Origin: Diplosphaera chodatii
Taxonomy: Eukaryota; Chlorophyta; Trebouxiophyceae; Prasiolales; Stichococcaceae
DNA: 64,000 nucleotides
NCBI GenBank assembly: GCA_032358165.1
Contig: JAALGY010000021.1
Coordinates: forward strand, 620,001-684,000
Direction: 5' to 3'
How positions within the stretch are numbered: position 1 is the first letter of the stretch; each line of letters opens with the position of its first letter. The notes beneath the pieces are model-generated. The model did not search any database. It was not told the DNA's origin and saw nothing but the letters and a program-made list of their open reading frames with translations. Positions 10,670 through 22,899 of this stretch are shown here, piece after piece. The position numbers and the translations under genes are program-made.

Positions 10670-13600
10670 CTATGACATGTCCATCGCTGCGGTGCCCGTC
10701 GCCTCGGCGCGCTCCTGCTGCACTGCGGCAAACTTGGCGGCAAGCAGCCCGCCGCGCACCGTGTTCTGCAGGGCGGCGCTTTTCATCAGATGTGGTGTTG
10801 TACTCCATCAGATGTGGTGCTGTACTCATTCATCAGCATGAGACACACAGCATCCCGAAGACTCTCCCGTCGTGGCATGCACAGCCAGACCCGGGTACCT
10901 GCAGCAGCGCCTTGAAGGTTGCGACAGACTCGGCGTCTGGGATGCGGCTGATGGCGTCCACGGCCCGCAGGCAGCTGCGCAGCATGTCGTCGTTGCGGTC
11001 CACCTGCATGTATCAAACGGGGAACCTACTGTACGCCACTGTGCTACAAATCCAGTGTGCAGCTGTACCACAAGCTGCCAGACTCCTGGTCACTGCTGCA
11101 ACTGGAGCCAAAGCAGTGGGGTGCAGGCTGCTAATTCATCCCAGGAGTACATCGCCACTGACTGCCCTGCCCTTTGGCACCTGCCCCTGCTGAACATTGG
11201 GCTGCAACAAGCCGTGGCAGGTGTCTCCCTGGATCGTGCAGCGCGCATGCATCCCACAGCGTCCCACCTCCTGCTTGACGGCGTCGGCCTTGAGCTTGGC
11301 GGTGAGCGTCTTCTGCATCGGCGGCACCAGGCGGTCCAACACGGCGACCACGTAGGCGGGCGCCAGCCCCGCCAGCTTGCCCAGCAGCAGGTGCGCCGGC
11401 ATCTTGACATCGTAGTGGTCCTGCGGCCACAGCCCAGACCCCCGTAAGCATCCCTCGAGCAGGTTCCGGCATGCCCTCTCCATAGCACCTCGTGTGCTGG
11501 CATGCTGGCATGTTGGCACAAAGCAGCAACGGGCGTCCAAATGGCAATGGCACCCTGGCAACGAGCTGGGCACAGCAGGCGGGCGGGGCCCCGCCGGCAC
11601 GCACCGAGAGGCCGGCCTCCAGGTGCGACACGAAGGTGGGGAAGTCCAGCTGGTCGCGCGCATTGTCCAGCAGCACGTCCATCGCTTCGAAAGCCGCCTG
11701 CCACACATGGAATGTGGCTGAAAACCACACCTGACAGGTGGTCTGCTGTCTCTACAACAGACACATGGTGAAGGATGGCAGCACAGACCCCTCCACCACC
11801 AGATGAGCACCATGCAGTGAGCGCTGATTCGACCGTAAACTGCACCGAACAAAGGCGCATGGTTTGTCACAGCAGTGTCACCTTGCGCAGCTCCAGGCCG
11901 TCATCGATGCGGTGCTTGAAGGGCCCCAGGTCGACAACTCGGATGAGCGACTCGTCGACCGCTGTCTGCGCATACAGCTTGGGCAGCAGCGGCGGCAGCT
12001 GGCCCACCAGCAGCCGTGGCTTGTGGTGCGCCAGCGTGCTGAGGGAGAGCACGGCTGCCTTCCGGACGTGCCTGTGCACACCACTCCACCATGAGGTGCT
12101 GGGGTGCCTGTACAGCAGCAATGCGCACACGATGGGACTATTCAGGGCAGCAGCTGACTGCAGGCAGGTTGGGAAATCCACCTGTCCGAGTCTGTGAGGC
12201 CCTGCAGCAGCTCTGGCACCGCGGGCTGCAGCAGCTCATCGATGGGGTGCGGCCGGTCGACCTGTGCACATCATGCCATCCTGTTAATCCTGAGGTGTGT
12301 TGTGAATTCAGGCAGCATCACATCTGGCAGCCTTGCTGCAGATGCTGGAGGTGCACATGCGGCACATGAACACAGTAAAGATGCACTGCTGAGCCTGATA
12401 CACACAAAAAAGGGGGCAGCGGGGTGCGCACCACCATGCCGCGGGGCGCGGCCGCGACGGCGGCGCGCACCGCAGCGGAGGCGTCGCCCAGGCGGCCGCG
12501 CAGCACGGCGAGCACGGGGCCCGGCGCCAGCAGCGCGGTGTGCCCCAGGCACTCCGCCACCACGCCCCGCACATCCTCCTCCCCCTCGCAGCTGCCCAGC
12601 AGCAGCTGCAGCACCTGTGTGCCCCGACGTGAGCGGTGTCACACGAGCATCCTGCGTATGAGCGGTCAGGCAGAGCGCCCCGTCTCGTTAGGACCTGCTC
12701 AGTCGCACAGGCTGTGGCCACACTTTAGACTGCAGCGTGCCAATGGCTGGACAGTGCCAGATACCTGCTCGCGCTGTTCGTCTGAAAGGCTGCTGGGGTG
12801 GGAGCCAGGTGCGGCCAGGCTGGTCAGCGCCTCGTTCAGCGCCGCCAGCAGCAGGAACTGCACCTTTGGCTTGGCTGCCTGCAGCACCGACAGACGCCTT
12901 GCTGGATTTGGTAGTGCTGGCTACAAGGGAGACCCAATGTCTGCACAGCTCCACGGTCACTTCTGAACCTCTGAGGTCAACGCAGAGTCGAGCTCCAACA
13001 GAACATCTGCTGTTGCGCGGGCTGCCACCTGGCTGGCTGCTGCTGATAGGAGCGTCGGCAGGTATGCCGCCATGGCGCCTGTGGTGAGGCCGCCCAGCGC
13101 CACTGATGCCGCCGACTTGAGCTCCTCGCTCTTGCTGTCGTCCTGCAGCGTGTCTGCGAACGCCCACGCAGTGCAGCTGCCGTCAGGGCCTGGTCTGTCT
13201 GTTGGTCTGTGCAGAAACGGACCCGAGCATGCAACCAAACCCAAGTGGCTGTCAGGCAGCAGCTTGCCTGGCTGATCAGTCCCTTGCAGCAACTGTGTGG
13301 TGCACTGTTGTTGAGGAGTGTACACGGCAGGCAACAACTGCAGCCTGATGTCTTGGGCATGGCCCCAGAATGGAGACGCACCCAGGATTATGGACTGCAG
13401 GTTGGAGTAGGAGCTGAGGTCTGTGGAGCGCCCAATCTCGCCAATGGTCAGCAGCGCTAGCCGCTGGCCATTCTCGTCTGATGTTGTCTGCACATGGCAG
13501 GCAGCATATATTTCTATCTATCTCAAGTAATGGTATCTAAGGAGTCCGTTGGGATGGTCAAGCACATGCTCGATGCATGAGCCACTGATGCCACTCTGGC

Positions 13601-16600
13601 AACCCAGGGGTTCTTGCCTGCACTGTCTGGAGCAGCTTTGTGACTGTGGAGGATGTCTGCTTTGCGCCGGCAGCAGTGCAGAGAACCGCGATGCACTGCG
13701 CAATGGACAGCTGTGCTGCTTTGCCCGTCTCCTGCATCATGCGGGGGATGGACATGTTGGCGAGCTGCAGCAGCAAAAGCAATGCACAATGCCGTCGACA
13801 AACCATCTGCTCTCCTGCAGGTTCATGCAGATACATGAACCGACCGGCTGCCTTCCAGCCTCCAGCAGCTGCTCCAGCAGCGTCTTGAAGGGCGTCTTTG
13901 CAGGTTTGCAGGCAACCAAGGCCACGAAGAAAGCCTGCAGTGCCTCCAACGGTGCGGCCTGCAGCAGCGGGCTAGCCGCCAGCGCCATGCTTGCCGGCAG
14001 CACCTGTGGAGGCAGGTGTGCTTAAGTGCATGCACCTGGATGCATGCAGCAGGGTTGCGGGGTCCATCAGCGCTGCTTGGTCGACTAAAACCTTGCTGCC
14101 GCAGCAGGGTCTCAGTCGACCGAGGCTACACAGGGCAACAACTTGCAGCACCTGCTTGGCGACGTCAGGTCCTGCTGCTGGCTGGTGCTGCAGGATGCTC
14201 TCCGCCAGGCGCAGGCTCAGCGCAGTGACCGTCAGGTCTGTGTCGGAGATCAGCAGTGCCACCTCGTGGACCGTTGCCTGCAGCGTCGCGGGGTCGATGT
14301 CGCTGCCGAAGCTGGCCACCACCACCTGCACGGGAACACGAACTTGGCCAGTGTTTGCACTTGTGCAACCCTGTGAACATGGTTGGTCAGACCAGCACTG
14401 ACCAACTTAACATTGTCACACGGCTGCCAACTCGGCACAGCACCAACAGTGCTGTAGGCGATGGTGTGGAGACGGTCACCTCGGTGGTGGCAAGTGCCGT
14501 CTGGCGGAGCCGCCGGTTTGCCTTGCGCAGGAAGGACGTCAGCTCAGCGACGAGGGGCTGCAGGGCATCGCCCAGGCTGGACACCAGTGGGCTGCCGGCC
14601 AGCGTGCCCCAACCCTTGACCGCTGTCAGCCGCGTCGTTTCGTTGCGCAACCGCTCGAGCAACACCTGTCGAGCATCCACAACGACATCATCGGCTCGCC
14701 AACGGAGTCAAAATGCGATGGCGAGTGCACAGCTGTGTTGGGCTGAATGCCAGGTTTGCGGTCTTGAGCGCAGGGGCTTTCGAGGGTTCATCTGTACGGC
14801 GTGCGCAGCACAGCGCAGGCTGCCGGCCCGACCTGCAGCGTGTCGGGCAGCTTGCTGTGCAGCGCGTCGCCCAGCAGCGCGAGCTCGGTGGCCATGGCCG
14901 AGATGGCGGCGTCCTTCACCTCCTGGTCCTGGTCCCCCGCCGTCAGCCTGCCCAGGATCGCGCCGTGCAGCGGCTCTGCCAGGCCCTGTGGTGCATTTCG
15001 AGGGACAGCTGCAGCAGATCCGCACGCTGGTTTGGCCTGCGCCCAGCACAGCTCATGTGCAGACAGTGACAGCGAAACTGGGCCGCCTGCCCACCTTGAG
15101 ACTGCCGGGCGCCGGCTGATCCGGCGATGGGCGCATCGTGCGGACCAGCTCCTCAGCCACCCGCAGGCCCTCCGCCACGACCTGCAAACACGGTCACTCT
15201 CGCTGTGTTGTCATCTGCACCTCACCGTGGCAGCAGCCCTGCAAGGCGACACGGGCATGCTGTGCAGACACAAGCGGGTCGTGCCTTGTAGTAGCGCTCT
15301 GAAAGGACGGCAAGCAGCGGCTTTGACAGCGCTTTCACATGCGGCTCGAAGGCATGCGCAAAGCTGGACGCCAGGGTGAGGCGCAGCAGTATGAGTGCCT
15401 GGATCTTCATCGTCGATGCTGTGCTGCTCTTGTCCTGCAGCACAGTCGGCGGGACATCCTGCTCAGATCACAGGGCGTCGAACGAATGTATTGGCCAAAC
15501 TGTCAAGGCATGGTTCACTCTGTTGCACTGGTGAAGTTGCATCTGTATGCGGCGCCCTCACGTTCAGAATGGAGATGAGTGCCGGCAGCAGCAGGCCGAT
15601 TTGGCTCTGCATGCTGTCTGGTTGCACAGCAACCAGCTGCTGCAACAGGAGCAAGGCTCCTGCTTTGGCTTTTGCCGACTTGTCGTTCAGCTGCTTTGCA
15701 CTGGCCTGTGCCACCAGTGAACGTGGCCATGAGCCACCAGCAGTTCAGTACATGGCATGGTGGCCACCTTGGCGACCCCTTGTGTGCCAGCTTGCCAGCC
15801 ACGCACATGACACGCTGCACGCGGACCTTGATGATGCCAGGCGAGTCTGATGCGAGTTTGGCCAGTGGCCCTTCTGCACGGTTGTGGTCATACTTTGCCA
15901 CTGCCCCAATCTGCACACAGCACCGACACCTATGTGATGGTACCGCAAGAGGCTGCAGCGCAGACAGCACAGCCTACTGTAGCGCTGCATCTCGAGCGTA
16001 GCATGTCTCAAGCAGCTGCACCTGCTGTAGGAGGCTCACGAAGGTGGCAAAGACCTCTCCCTTCACGGTCTCCTCCCGCTCTCGGAACCGGTTGAGCAGC
16101 ACAGGCACTACCTGGTGTTTCGGAAGTACAACAGTGTTGGACGGGACACAGAATCCTGCGCACACTATGCACGTGCAGCAGGGAGCCGCACCACATCCCA
16201 CCTTTGGGTAGCTGGCGTTCAGCAGGTCAGGGTAGCTCGTGACGATGGCTGCAATAGCCTTGGCTGCCGCGCGACGCACTTTCCAGCTGGTGTCATCGTC
16301 ATCGCTGTAATCCTCGCCGCTGAGCCTGGGTGCAGGGGGGTGGCACTTTCTGTGCAAGGTAATGAGGCGACTGCTTGAAGCGTACCAATGTGCACAGCAG
16401 CGTGCAAGCTCAACAATGCCCAGGGACGCACTCATCGTCAGCTTCATCTTCGTCCTCATCTCCGTCGCCGTCGGCATCCATGTCATCCGCATAGTTGGGG
16501 TCGTAGCTCAGGTACTTGAGCGTGGTGCTGAGGATGGTGTCCAGGTGCGGCCGCACTTCATGTGGAGACCGCAGCACAAAGCTCTCCAGGGCCTGCAGCA

Positions 16601-18106
16601 GCAGAGGCAGGTGACCGTCGGGCTCCAGCTCGGACAGCAGGCATCCAACATCTCAGACAACCATCAAACAGACCACAGCAGGGTTCAACCTGAAGGCAGT
16701 ACTCCTGCAGCTCCTCCTCGTTGTCGCCAGCCTCATCGCAGTAGGATATGGCCAGCGGCACTGCCGTGGACAGATGCCGGCCGAAGCGGTGACCCACCGC
16801 ACGGCTGCAGCGCAGTTGCGCAGGCGGATGAGGCAGTCCTGCTGAGCCTGACATGCAATGCCAGCATTGACACGGTGTGAACTTGCTCGAAGCAGGCAAT
16901 GAGCAGCATGAGACATACCTGAGCGCGCCAACCGATTGCATGTAGGTGCGAGTGATCTCAGCGTCGGAAGAGTGCGCCTGCAGCTTGCCCAAGATGTGCT
17001 GGGTGGTCGTGTCCAACTCCTGGTCATTCAGGTATACAGCCAGCGCCGCTGCACCACCATCCACATGCCATCCTGTCAGTATCAACTCCGTTCTAGCTGC
17101 ACAAGACACCACGGTGCAGCGTAACACAGCAACGCAGCGGCACTCCAGCGAAGGAGGGGGACGCACAGAGGCAGGTTATGGTGCGCTTGCGCAGTGCGGT
17201 GCGCGAGTCATCCAGCAATGGCAGCAGCGCCGGCTGCAGCTTGGCCTGCAGCCCCTTGGATGTGATCACGCCGCCAAAGCGGTCCAGCAGCGTAACTGTG
17301 ATGTCCATGCTCTCATTTGCCACCTCAAACGAGTCCTGTGCAGCAGTGGAGAGCATCTAAACATGCCTCGATCCTGCGCAGCGCACGGTTGCCGCCCGCG
17401 CTGATTCACACAATGCCTCAGCGCCAACCACCAGCTGACCGACCTTGGCAGCGACGCTGGCAACGAGCGTCGGCATGACGATGTCGATCAGAACGTCCGC
17501 CTGGCTGTCGGTGACAGACTGCGCCACGGTCTTCAGCCCAATCACGGCGATGTCCCGGTACTCCTCCTTTTTGCTGCTCGATGTGCATTTCTCACACAGC
17601 TTCTGCAGCATATCCCGCAGCTGCGCATCCTCTAGACGCGGCGCCAGCAGACCCAAGCTGCGCAGGCACACCAGAAGTACCATCAGGATGCCCTGGCCGT
17701 CAGCATGCATGGCCTGCATGCATGCATGCATGCAATATGGCAAACTCAGCAGCGCAGCCAGCAGTGGGACCCACCACTTCACAGCGAGGGAGGAGATGTC
17801 GCCAGAGGCGTCCTCGAGCTGCTGCAGCACCGCTTTCGTCAGCTTCTTCTGCATGTCCACATCCGCCTTGAAGGTACTCTTTGACAGCTCCGCCTGCAGG
17901 TCGCTTGCGGCCATGTATCGAAAATCCTTGTCGCGGGAGCTGACCTGCATTGGCAGCAACACATGTGGACACTATTGCTTCTTGTGCTGCAGAAATTGGC
18001 TGCTCGATGATCATACCATGTGTAGATGCATGGAATGCATGTAAGCGCAGCGGGTGCAGAACACCTTCTCGAGTATGCCATTGAGCTGAGCGTTCAGCTG
18101 CGTCAT
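10670..18106 (-). CDS. CAND1: CAND1/TIP120, cullin-associated NEDD8-dissociated HEAT-repeat protein
   Basis: A gene with dozens of exons for the F-box/SCF exchange factor that binds unneddylated cullin-RBX1 and swaps substrate receptors. Start ATG is 18104-18106 ([14 protein letters not shown]), joined to [19 protein letters not shown] (about 17880-17945). Then follow HEAT repeats with [18 protein letters not shown] (about 17530-17575), the family's acidic loop plus [17 protein letters not shown] (about 16235-16320) and [18 protein letters not shown] (about 16045-16110). The C-terminal TIP120 region has [19 protein letters not shown] (about 11885-11940), [19 protein letters not shown] and LKADAVKQE, and ends [11 protein letters not shown] with TAG at 10670-10672. 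Every block is in the order found in plant and animal CAND1. An intron near 17.7 kb holds a (TGCA)5 run. Exons were not all delimited. It lies head-to-head with PSMG2, so two ubiquitin-proteasome genes share one intergenic region. Confidence 0.95.
17715..17734. repeat. (TGCA)5 microsatellite in a CAND1 intron
   Basis: Five perfect TGCA units, self-complementary, in the intron that splits the LAVKC|LGLL region of CAND1. Confidence 0.9.
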
Positions 18107-18655
18107 GATGTCAGGGATGCAGCAAGAAAGTCGAGGTTATAGCACCCGCAACAGTGTCCCAAAGCAACTGCTGAATGCCTCGATGAATCCCTTGCGATAA
18201 AAGTCAGCTTGCATATGTTTCGTTTCGCCAAGTCAGGGGCATGTAGTAGGATGTTGCGATCGCTCAAAGCGTCACTTGTGCACACAGTCCAGCACTGCGT
18301 TTAGCGCTGAGCAAAACCAGGCCTCGTTGGCGAGATGGTACATCTTCCCCTCCTTCCATAGCGCAGCATGGTCAGAGCACGCAGCCTTGCACACCAAAAC
18401 AAAGATCGTCAAGGTGCAAAGCTGTTGTGACATCGCAAGGGATCCTTCACGGACGCATCTATCGTCCCAGCGCTGTCTCAAGTCGAAACGACACCCATTG
18501 CAGGTCTGTACAGTACTCTGAGTTTTGCGCGGGGGGCGTGTCCCTGCTTGCTGCAGAGGTGATGGTAGTGCAGCTTGAGACTGTTGGCGCTGTGGCCTTC
18601 CCGGTACTTGCTGATCGGTAGGGCGCTGAGTGGAGTCCGACAGCCGTCGACTGTC
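18107..18655. promoter_or_regulatory. Divergent intergenic region, CAND1 / PSMG2
   Basis: 549 bp between divergent start codons. Open frames crossing it on either strand run into PSMG2 exons antisense and have no family motifs. Probable bidirectional promoter; no box was identified. Confidence 0.45.
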
Positions 18656-19808
18656 ATGCAGTTTTATCCCGCAGCGGGAGCTCCACACCCTGCTGGCTTT
18701 ACCAACAGCAAGCTTGTGCTGGTAAGGCGGTGATGAACGCCGTACAGTCTGGTGCCGGAAACTCACGCATATGTTGCGTGCACTGCGTACACTTGTTGAC
18801 AGTTGCTCTGGAATGTGCTCGCAGCCAGGCGAGGCTATCGGCAATGTCGGGCAGCTGGCGGCAGACCTGTTGATAGTCAGGCACAACCTGCCGCTCATCG
18901 GCTATCTCGAGAGCCCGCTTGTTCAGCCATGCGCCGGGCTGAATGCATACGACGGCGCTGGCACGGTGCACCTGGCGATGGAGCTGTACGCGCACGCGGA
19001 TGACGGTGTGGTGGTGCTGCAGCAGCGCACGCCCGTGCTGCGCGGCTGCCAAACACAGTTTGCAGCGCAGCTCGCCGACTGGCTGCACAGCTGTGGCTTT
19101 TCGCAGGCAGGCACATCCTCTCATGACGGCATGCAGCATGCATCACGTCGAATGGCAGCTACTTCTGTTTGAGCAGCTGAGCGGGTGCTGGCGATGCTGC
19201 AAATGCAGGTGATCTACCTCTGCAGCCTGGATGCCAGGTACGGGACATGCGGTCAACATGCTGCGATGTCAATCAGGACACCCGTGGCACTGCCGTCACA
19301 GCAGAATAAAAGCGGATGTCCACTAGCAGGGTGAGGACAGACGCTCAAATCGCGGGCGTGCAGCAGCGCTTCCTTGCGGCGACTGATGCAATGTTCCAGC
19401 TAGGAAGCAGCATGGACATCCCGGAGCTTGAAGTGAGATTGCCACAACGGTCAACTGCAGTCAGAAGCGGGCCACATCAGACTCACAGGAGGTGGTCCTG
19501 CATGGATGTTCATGCTGCGGGATTGACAGTCCTTTTGGCATGACTCGCAGGGCAGCATCCTGCAGACATGCAGCGCGCTCCTTCCACCCTCGACGTTCAT
19601 GTCGGCAGCACACGCACACAGCCTCCCGCTGCTGACCCTGATCACGTTCGCCACAGATGGCGACAATGTGGTGGATGCAGAGCAGCTGGCAGCTCTGGTG
19701 AGTCGTCATGTTATGGGTGGCGCAAGTGTTGGCGGCAGTGTCACGAACTGGCAGCGGCCGGTCTCGTGGCAGTCGGTGTATGGAGCACGTGACCTGACGG
19801 CCTACTGA
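18656..19808 (+). CDS. PSMG2: Proteasome assembly chaperone 2 (PAC2/PSMG2)
   Basis: Six exons (18656-18721, 18825-19106, 19209-19237, 19330-19432, 19551-19697, 19755-19808) give 226 residues in one frame. The protein starts MQFYPAAGAPHPAGFTNSKL, then has PGEAIGNVGQLAADLLI, a PSMG2 hallmark, and LPLIGYLESPLVQPCAG. It continues with WLHSCGFSQVIYLCSLDAR, then TFATDGDNVVDAEQLAAL near the end and the plant-type close WQSVYG. PSMG2 pairs with PSMG1 to scaffold the alpha ring of the 20S proteasome in cytosol and nucleus. The length is a little under the human 264. The second intron (19107-19208) appears to begin GC rather than GT, because the conserved GFSQ|VIYL junction leaves no GT donor in frame. 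The next feature downstream is the repeat island, about 100 bp after the stop. Confidence 0.92.
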
Positions 19809-19999
19809 CTTGCACCACACACATGCCGAGCAGTAGGTTTAACCAGAAACGGCCGCCCAAATTGTGGCAGAAAGGCTACCGCCGGTCTGACGCAGGATGG
19901 ACAAAAGGCCTCGTTTTCCCCTTTTTCATAAACCCACATCCTGTCTTCAATGCCGCCCACAGTTGCCCCTTTCGTACTGCGCACAATGTTCCTTTTCGA

Positions 20000-20800
20000 T
20001 GCCGGCAAATGCATCGTCAGTCTCCACGTTTCCCCTTTTTTACAGCCCCACTTCCATAGTCTCACCCCGTTCAGCATCGTCAGTCTCCACGTTTCCCCTT
20101 TTTTACAAACACACACAACATCACAGTCTCCACATTTCCCCTTTTTTACAGCCCACTTCCATAGTCTCACCCCGTTCAGCATCATCAGTTTCCAGGTTGC
20201 CCCTTTTTTACAACACCACGCCATAGCTGATGACCACTTTCCCCTTTTTTACAGCCCCACTCCCAACTCAGTTGTCCGGCCAGCAACATCCGTCTCACTT
20301 TACCCCTTTTTTAATTGCACACATTGTTGCCTTTTCACGGCGTGGCCTGTAAAAAAAGGGAAAGTGGTCATATCACTTGGGCGTGGTGTTGTAAAAAAAG
20401 GGAAAGTGGTCATATCACTTGGGCGTGGTGTCGTAAAAAAAGGGAAAGTGGTCAACTGCTGGGCGTGATCGATGCATACAATAATTTGAAGGTCACCACT
20501 GCAGTCTTGCTCCCGTTTGTTACTGCACCACTTTCCCTTTTTTTACAGTGCCCACAGGACCTGGTGTGTCCATTCAAAAATCGTCAGCTGTAAAAAACGG
20601 GAAAGTGGTCATGTTAGTAGGACTGGGCTGTAAAAAAGGGGAAACGTCGCCATCAGTCTCGACGCTTCCCCTTTTCTGTTGCCCACTTTCGTGACTTCAA
20701 TGCCAATCAGCATCACAACCTCATTTTACCCCTTTTTTGTTACGCACACTGTTGCCTTTTCACGGTGTGGTCTAAAACGGGGAAAATGGTCATTATTGGG
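20000..20800 (+). repeat. Left arm of the inverted repeat
   Basis: Runs in the order: motif copies with 'catagtctcaccccgttcag' (near 20051 and 20162), three near-identical ~43-bp units at 20345-20455, then the 'gtgtccattcaaaaatcgtc' segment and the paired 'cacactgttgccttttcac' segment. Each has a reverse-complement counterpart in the right arm, with scattered mismatches. Confidence 0.8.
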
Positions 20801-21719
20801 TGTGGTGCAGTAAAACAGGGGAACGTGGTCAAGCTCCACTCCCCCCCATACAACATATTGCATGCAACTTCGTGCAGATGCCGGTCAGCATCCCCCTCGG
20901 TTTTGATTAGAGCCATTAGTCAGCCCCTTGCCTTTTGCCAGGGCGGAGCGTGAATGAATGAAGGCGATTGCATCCCATATACTCCGCTGGTCACACGATA
21001 ATCAAAGCTATGCGGAGCCCCAAGTCGGCGGTGGGGCAGTGCCATCGTGTTCACACCCCGAACCAACTGTCACATGTCAGAAGGTTCAGGCCACCGAAAC
21101 CCTCCCCGAACCCCGACCGAACCCCACCGAACCCGACGCGTTCGTTTGACCAGCGTCGCCTTTTGTTTACCGACCACCAGCCAGTCTGGTGACCAGGTGC
21201 CCCTATTTGTTTGCCGACCACGCGCGTTTGAAGGGGGCGCAGTGGCGCTCTGTGAAAAAGGGGAAAGTGAGCCCACTGACGTTTCAGTCACTGAAATTCA
21301 GTGTGCTCGACCACTGTTTGACCAGCGTCATTTTCCTAATTGACCACTGTCCAACTGCGGACCACGGTTCCCCTTTTTTACAGACCACGCGCGTTTGAAA
21401 GGGGCTCTGTAAGTGGCTCTGTAAAAAAAAGGGAAAGTGGTCATGCCATGGCCGTCGGTACCCCTCAACCGGGCTGACCAGGCTGTTCGACCACTGGTAT
21501 TGTTGCCGTTCTATTTTGACCACCAAAGCAGAATTAATGACCACGTTCCCCTTTTTTATTGCACCACGTTCCCCCTTTTGCAGCCCGTTCAACCACTGTG
21601 CCTGACCAGTGTGCACACTTCTAATTGACCACTGCCCTGCTAGGATGACCACTTTCCCCTTCTTTATAGAACCATGTTTGAAAGGGGCAGTGGCTGTAAA
21701 AAAAGGGAAAGTGGTCATA

Positions 21720-21740
21720 CTAGCACCGGGGATCGAACCG
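21720..21740 (-). other. tRNA-like B box (Pol III internal promoter element)
   Basis: On the minus strand GGTTCGATCCCCGG matches the B-box/T-loop consensus GGTTCGANTCC closely. No matching acceptor stem, anticodon arm or convincing A box was found upstream, so this is not a working tRNA; it may be the tail of a tRNA-derived SINE or a chance match. Confidence 0.35.
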
Positions 21741-22769
21741 CCCACCCCCCGGTCCAACCATGGCTTGGAGCCCGATCAAAACGCAATTTCCCGTGGTACA
21801 ACTGCTCGGTCGGCCGCCGGTTGAATAATGCTGGGGCTCGTCACAGAGGAAAGGGACGGCGACTCACGGTAAAACAAACAGGGATGCACTCGTTTGGACG
21901 TTTTAGCTCCTTCAACAAAATCGAACGAGACTGTGTCAGCGGTCGATTCAAAAGGGGATGGTGGAGCGGCATGACCGGTGTCTAGAAAGACGTAGTGTGC
22001 CAAGGGAGAAAAGGAAACGTGGGGGTTAGTATGACCACGGTCCCCCCTTTTCGTCATTCGAGTGTATCCCCTTGTACATTACCCACGGCGCTACACTGAA
22101 CACAATAGGTCTGTATGGTCGTCTGTAGTGTTGACCGGCGTTGAGGATGTGAAAGCGGTATGATGAACGGCGTTGGCGAAAATGCTGTGTGCATCTAGAA
22201 AAGGCACAATACAACAATTGGCGTTCGCAAAAGCGAGACGCGAGTTTGGCCCTAGGGCTGTGAAAGGGGCGTCGCTAGGCCAGGGGCAAGGGAGTGCTTA
22301 AGTGGTTAAGTCCGCGCCGTAATCTTTCCCCACTTCCGCGTAAATAGACAAGAAGCTTAGTACTTTGGCAACTTCGCCAACCGGCGTCTAAATGCTGCAA
22401 GGCTGATGTCAGGAGCATTTAAGACGTCCGCAAGCATCTGTGAAAAATCTCAGGGCGATTGGCAAGCCTGCTGCAGCTGTGGTCACCCTGACGAACGTTA
22501 GCCAAACCTCTGTTTGCTTGCCAGCCCCCGTCGTTGGAAAACACGTTACTTCGCTAGTCTTTTAATTTGACATAATCCACACGCAAACCTACAACGCTGT
22601 GCCGCGCCGCATCTGCAGTGCTTCAGACCGCGCAAGCACCTGCCAAGGGCCATCGTTGTCAAACTAAGGCACACATTGCTAGACGACGGCTTTTGCTTTG
22701 CGCTACGCTCAGGCAGTGGTTCCGGAAATTCTGTCGTCTCTACTCGGTCCGGTGAACACATGAGTTTGT

Positions 22770-22788
22770 CCCCCCCTGTAGGGGGGGG
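22770..22788. repeat. Perfect C7-TGTA-G7/8 hairpin
   Basis: CCCCCCC, TGTA, then at least seven G: a short perfect palindrome that can form a G:C hairpin. It lies just before the first motif copy of the right side of the island. Confidence 0.75.
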
Positions 22789-22899
22789 CCAAACTAAAAG
22801 GGGAACGTAAGCGGGACGTTGAATTGAGAAACATGATATGTGCAGTAGACAATGGGAAACGTGGTGCAATAAAAAGGGGTGGCGTAAAAATGGGGAAAC

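Noticed and set aside
18272..18898. 208-residue minus-strand frame upstream of CAND1
   Set aside because: It overlaps conserved PSMG2 exons antisense and shows no similarity to CAND1 or other families.
21090..21145. Telomere-type repeat (ccgaaccc tract)
   Set aside because: Units are irregular and do not match TTTAGGG or other plant/algal telomere repeats.
21690..21840. Functional tRNA gene on the minus strand
   Set aside because: Only the T-loop/B-box part fits. The T stem has mismatches and no acceptor or anticodon arm pairs.
22290..22320. A-box-like 'gcttaagtggttaag' as part of a tRNA
   Set aside because: No B box or clover-leaf follows within tRNA distance.
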